Below, one piece after another: positions 47,369-50,666 of a stretch of 50,666 nucleotides of DNA (positions are counted from its first letter, which is position 1; each line of letters begins with the position of its first letter). The notes under the pieces were generated by a model, which ran no database searches, was not told the DNA's origin, and saw only the letters and a list, made by a program, of their open reading frames with translations. This DNA comes from Oscillospiraceae bacterium (GTDB taxonomy: Bacteria; Bacillota; Clostridia; Oscillospirales; Oscillospiraceae): NCBI GenBank assembly GCA_902795345.1, contig CADBKO010000016.1, forward strand, positions 1 through 50,666, in the 5' to 3' direction. Position numbers and translations under genes: made by a program.

Positions 47369-48489
47369 TACGCGTTTCCTTCCTCCAACGATCCCTTAAT
47401 CAGAATTGGGCAGATGTCTTTGATTTGGGCTTTGAGTTGCTCGTTGATCCGTTTTCGCATATTGTAAACGGAATAAACTTCTGCAATGGCCTTTTGCACT
47501 TCGATATCGGGAATCGGGATTGCTACTTCTCGCATCAAGTCAAATGAAAAAGTATCTCTGACTGATCCCATTGCATAAAACAGGGTGCTCCGCTGGAATT
47601 CCTTTCTTTCAAACCATAGCATTAAGTATTCTGGCAACAGCTTCTTGGGGGCTATCACCTCAAAAACAATGTACATGGGAGAAACAATACAAGTCTCTTC
47701 GTTCAACATGGCGATTGAACCAAGATTGATACGCGATGGATTATAAGCAAATTGACCTTGTTTTACGATTTTGTAGTTTGATAAATCAAGTCCATTCGTA
47801 TCAGCTCGGGTTTCATCGAATTTTCCGGAACTGTTTACGCCTTGTACGCGCTGAATCTTCAAGTCAACATTGCGAACAGTCTGCTCTCCGATATACGGAC
47901 CGATTGTCTCACTCGGCATTTTCCGTCGCAGGTCTTCGATATACCCATCGCAGACGAGCTTCAAATCCTCCAGCCCGCGCTCATAGCTCTGCTGATTGGC
48001 AACCATGGCTTTGTAGATATCCACATATTTCTGCTGGATGGGGAGGGGTGGAAGATTCAGCTCCACGGAACAGATGTCCTCCCAGTTATAGAACTCTGTG
48101 GAACTGCCCCATGAGTTTGTAATCACATAGCGGTCAAACTCTGCACGGTTGAAAAACATATAAAGCCACTCGGCAAGAATTGTATTATTGGATTCCTCCT
48201 TAATCCGAAACAGTACATAGTCTTCCGTGCAGATTACGGGACGGTCTCCGTTATTGAAAGCGATGCTGAATTTGCTGCCGTTTCTGGAAGTCCTATGATT
48301 GAAAACAAACTCGCCGGGGTACACGATTTGAAACTTGCTTAAGTCACGCCCATTGATATCGGCTTTTGTCGGCATCAGCATCTTTAGATTATTGACCCCG
48401 CGTACATCTTCAATGCCATATAAGAGGTCGTCATTCGTCACTCCGCGGAGCTCAATATGTTCGCCAAGGGTGCAGTTACTCAATCCCAT
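47368..48489 (-). CDS. hsdS: Type I restriction enzyme, S (specificity) subunit
   Basis: 373 residues with two target-recognition halves. Half 1 covers about 1-185 ('FNHRTSRNGSKFSIAFNNGD', then 'LPPLPIQQKYVDIYKAM', conserved helix). Half 2 covers about 190-373 ('FAYNPSRINLGSIAMLN', then 'IPIPDIEVQKAIAEVYSVYN'). The two halves repeat the same order of beta domain plus long helix, as needed to read a bipartite target. The target cannot be predicted. The start overlaps the hsdM end by 14 bases and the end overlaps the NTPase start. It is slightly shorter than many HsdS proteins but appears intact. Confidence 0.93.
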   Translation of the reverse strand: MGLSNCTLGEHIELRGVTNDDLLYGIEDVRGVNNLKMLMPTKADINGRDLSKFQIVYPGEFVFNHRTSRNGSKFSIAFNNGDRPVICTEDYVLFRIKEESNNTILAEWLYMFFNRAEFDRYVITNSWGSSTEFYNWEDICSVELNLPPLPIQQKYVDIYKAMVANQQSYERGLEDLKLVCDGYIEDLRRKMPSETIGPYIGEQTVRNVDLKIQRVQGVNSSGKFDETRADTNGLDLSNYKIVKQGQFAYNPSRINLGSIAMLNEETCIVSPMYIVFEVIAPKKLLPEYLMLWFERKEFQRSTLFYAMGSVRDTFSFDLMREVAIPIPDIEVQKAIAEVYSVYNMRKRINEQLKAQIKDICPILIKGSLEEGNA

Positions 48490-50080
48490 ACCCGATCCCC
48501 CTGAATGCCTCTTCCAGCATCTTCTGCGACTCCTTCTCCTGCGCCAGCACCTCCCGCATCTCCTGCTGGATGCGCTGCATCTCTGCCGGGAAGTCGATCT
48601 CCAGATCGTGATCGATGAACTCGATATACTTGCTGGGGATCAGGCTCCAGCCGTTTTGCTCAATTTCCGCAATGCCGACACTGCGATAGAGCTCCGGGAT
48701 GGCATAATCCGTACCGTCAATCCCTTCGCCCTGCCAGGTGTGGTAGATTTCCGCCGCCCGCTCGATCTGTTCCGTGGTCAGGCGGACCTTCTTCTTGCTC
48801 TCGTTCTTGACCGGGTTTTCCGTCCAGGTACGCAGGTCCATAAACAGGATTTCATGCTCCCGGTTCCGCAGCGTCCTGCTGTGATAATCGCCGCCCTTTT
48901 TGTTCTGGTTCAGAATCCAGAGGGTGACGCTGATATCCGTCGTGATAAACAGTTCCCGCGGCAAAATGATGATGGCTTCCACCTTGTCATTCTGGATCAG
49001 CTTTTTCCGAATCTCCACCGTATCGCTGTCACCCAGAGCGCCGTTGGCCAGCAGGAAACCGGCCACGCCCTTATTCGCCCGCAGGTGGGAAAGGATGTGC
49101 AGGATCCATGCGGTATTGGCGTTGCTTTCCGGGGGCGTCGTATAATCCGCCCAGCGATAATCGTTTTTCAGATTCTCATCGTACCAGCCTTTCAGGTTGA
49201 ACGGAGGATTGGCCATGATGTAATCATAATAAATGCCCCGATGCAGGTCATGGGTAAAGGAAGAATCGGCTTCATCTCCGAGATTGTGACTGATTCCGCG
49301 AAGGGCCAGGTTCATTTTCGCCAGGCGATAGGTCGCCGGCTCTTTCTCCTGTCCGTACACATTGATCCGGCTGATATCGCCCCGCTTCGCCTTCACCAGC
49401 TCCGCGCTCTGGATGAACATGCCGCCGGAGCCGCAGCAGGGGTCATACAGGGTGCCGTCAAAAGGCTCGATCATGGCGGCGATGAGCTGCACAACATCAT
49501 GGGGCGTATAGTATTCGCCCTCCTCCTTGGTCGCGTTGACGGCAAACTCTTTCAGGAAGTATTCATACACGCGGCCAATCAGATCCTTTTCCTCTCCGAA
49601 AGCCTTGTGGCTTATCTTGTTGACCTCGTCAATGAGCTTTTTGATATCGTTCGGCGCGAGATTCCGGGTAGTGAAGGTGCCCTCCACGAAACAGCCCTTG
49701 AGCTGTTTGCTGCTGGTAGCGATACTGTGCAGCGCGGTATCCAAAGCCACATTCAGCCCCGGCGCAGGTGTATTGATAATGGTGGACCAGCGGGCTTCTA
49801 TGGGCAGGTTATAGGTACCGTCGGTAAAGGTCGCATCGTCAAAAAACGCCTTGAAGATTTCCTCATTATCCGGGTCCAGTCCCTGGTCGCGCAGCTGCTG
49901 ACGCAGATTTTCAACACCGTCCTCAAACTTCTCGCCGATGAAACGCAGAAATACCAGCGTGAGCATCATGTCGCGCTTCTCAAAGAATGATCCAGAGTTG
50001 CGGGCTGCCCGCAGGATATCCCGACATTTGAACAGGATCGAATCCAGGTTGATCTTTTCTTCCGCTTTTTTCTTTGCCAT
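48476..50080 (-). CDS. hsdM: Type I restriction enzyme, M (methyltransferase) subunit
   Basis: 534 residues, the usual size. The N-terminal helical domain is followed by the N6-adenine methyltransferase fold with SAM motif DPCCGSGGMFIQS (about 211-223) and catalytic NPPF (about 289-292). Further family features are 'FLLANGALGDSDTVEIRKKL' and 'VEAIIILPRELFITTDIS'. It protects host DNA and forms the core of the complex with HsdS. AAAGGAAG precedes ATG 50080. It follows a Fic gene by 48 bases on the same strand and overlaps hsdS. Confidence 0.97.
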   Translation of the reverse strand: MAKKKAEEKINLDSILFKCRDILRAARNSGSFFEKRDMMLTLVFLRFIGEKFEDGVENLRQQLRDQGLDPDNEEIFKAFFDDATFTDGTYNLPIEARWSTIINTPAPGLNVALDTALHSIATSSKQLKGCFVEGTFTTRNLAPNDIKKLIDEVNKISHKAFGEEKDLIGRVYEYFLKEFAVNATKEEGEYYTPHDVVQLIAAMIEPFDGTLYDPCCGSGGMFIQSAELVKAKRGDISRINVYGQEKEPATYRLAKMNLALRGISHNLGDEADSSFTHDLHRGIYYDYIMANPPFNLKGWYDENLKNDYRWADYTTPPESNANTAWILHILSHLRANKGVAGFLLANGALGDSDTVEIRKKLIQNDKVEAIIILPRELFITTDISVTLWILNQNKKGGDYHSRTLRNREHEILFMDLRTWTENPVKNESKKKVRLTTEQIERAAEIYHTWQGEGIDGTDYAIPELYRSVGIAEIEQNGWSLIPSKYIEFIDHDLEIDFPAEMQRIQQEMREVLAQEKESQKMLEEAFRGIGYGIE

Positions 50081-50128
50081 GGGAATACGCTTCCTTTGCT
50101 TTATATAATGGCGCTGTCGATCTCTTTC

Positions 50129-50666
50129 TCACGCCAGGATCGCCAAAACTTCCTCTAACCGTTCCCGGACGTATTCTCCAATCAGGAGGATCATGGCGTC
50201 GGCCTGGCCGTCCCGGTAGTAGGCGTCGAAGGCTTCATAATACCGCTTGCGGTCCGCGAACTTCACGTTGATGGGCAGATAGCCGCTGCGGATGAGCTCC
50301 AGATTCATGACGAGCCGACCCGTGCGCCCGTTCCCGTCGATGAAGGGGTGGATCCCCTCAAATTCCAGGTGGAATCTGGCGATCCGCTCCACGGGATGCA
50401 TCGTCTTTTTCCGCTCCTCATTCAGCCGCAGGAGTTCCTCCATCTTCGGTGCAATCATATAAGGCTGCACCGGCTCCGTATATGCGCCGACGATGGTGAC
50501 CGGCACCCGGCGATAGACGCCCCGGTCCTCGGGCTTGTCCATCAGCACAAGGGTGTGGATGCTGCGTATCTCATGCTCCCGCAGGCGGGACCTGCGCTTG
50601 GCCAGCTCCTGGATATAGAGAAAAGCGTCCCGGTGCCCCACCGCCTCCAGATGATCCTTCAGGGGC
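50129..50666 (-). CDS. Fic-family protein, cut by the window end
   Basis: About 178 C-terminal residues are visible; the frame continues past the end of the window ('LKDHLEAVGHRDAF' precedes the first in-window ATG). The Fic motif is complete: HPFIDGNGRTGR, preceded by 'RIARFHLEFEGI'. Fic proteins transfer AMP or similar groups from nucleotides to target proteins. The inhibitory helix would be in the missing N-terminus, so its regulatory class is unknown. It is the first gene seen of the restriction operon. In type I loci, Fic or Doc-like genes are recurrent accessory members. It appears intact to its stop. Confidence 0.93.
   Translation of the reverse strand, partial: PLKDHLEAVGHRDAFLYIQELAKRRSRLREHEIRSIHTLVLMDKPEDRGVYRRVPVTIVGAYTEPVQPYMIAPKMEELLRLNEERKKTMHPVERIARFHLEFEGIHPFIDGNGRTGRLVMNLELIRSGYLPINVKFADRKRYYEAFDAYYRDGQADAMILLIGEYVRERLEEVLAILA

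Noticed and set aside
1..50666. CRISPR array or Cas genes
   Set aside because: No regularly spaced direct repeats and no Cas-like protein were seen. The repeats noted are intergenic hairpins and integrase-side motifs.

Overview
The window looks like a chromosomal segment of a GC-rich gut Firmicute, most likely a Clostridia / Oscillospiraceae-type anaerobe. The reasons are GC-rich core genes with Gram-positive AGGAGG ribosome sites, the rpsO-pnp and YmdB-type neighbourhood, an OFA-type transporter, several FMN/FAD/[4Fe-4S] 'old yellow' reductases, and the typical intergenic repeats of that group. This placement is an inference from gene style; no 16S rRNA is present.

Positions 1-31.2 kb are chromosomal backbone. 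They hold an ABC system (FtsX-like permease end, large lipoprotein, ATPase), a cation:proton antiporter, an E2-like acyltransferase fold that lacks its catalytic residues, a thiolase, and three paralogous old-yellow-type reductases. Two uroporphyrinogen-decarboxylase-fold (URO-D) proteins and an OFA-family MFS carrier sit next to them. This suggests a dispersed anaerobic pathway handling an unsaturated or methylated organic substrate. Between these lie pnp, rpsO, a YmdB-like phosphodiesterase, an SbcD-like nuclease with a membrane-anchored SMC-like ATPase, and a NnrE-NnrD protein joined in frame to a tyrosine phosphatase.

At 31.3-31.6 kb there is a tRNA-Pro(UGG) preceded by a 40-base exact copy of its own 5' half. 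To the right the character changes to accessory DNA. An AT-rich retron follows at 31.92-33.52 kb: a consensus promoter, a foldable msr-msd RNA, a 66-aa single-membrane-span protein and a retron reverse transcriptase with NAxxH, YVDD and VTG motifs. This is the best candidate for a little-described system. After it comes a DUF3990 / HTH pair resembling a toxin-antitoxin unit, with a clear promoter and operator.

Positions 35-40 kb carry an integrative element module on the minus strand: excisionase, HTH protein, a palindrome-rich spacer, a ribbon-helix-helix protein, a DUF6809-like protein and two tyrosine recombinases with a small coupled ORF between them. One integrase seems to carry a second arm-binding-like domain at its C-terminus. 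Positions 40-41.3 kb hold a DUF6076-like zinc-finger protein.

Positions 41.4-50.7 kb are a minus-strand defence operon: a Fic protein (cut by the window end), hsdM, hsdS, a KAP-type P-loop NTPase, hsdR, a truncated DUF262/GmrSD N-terminus and a membrane protein. Retron, toxin-antitoxin-like pair, type I restriction with an embedded NTPase and recombinases together make 31.9-50.7 kb a mobile defence island next to tRNA-Pro.
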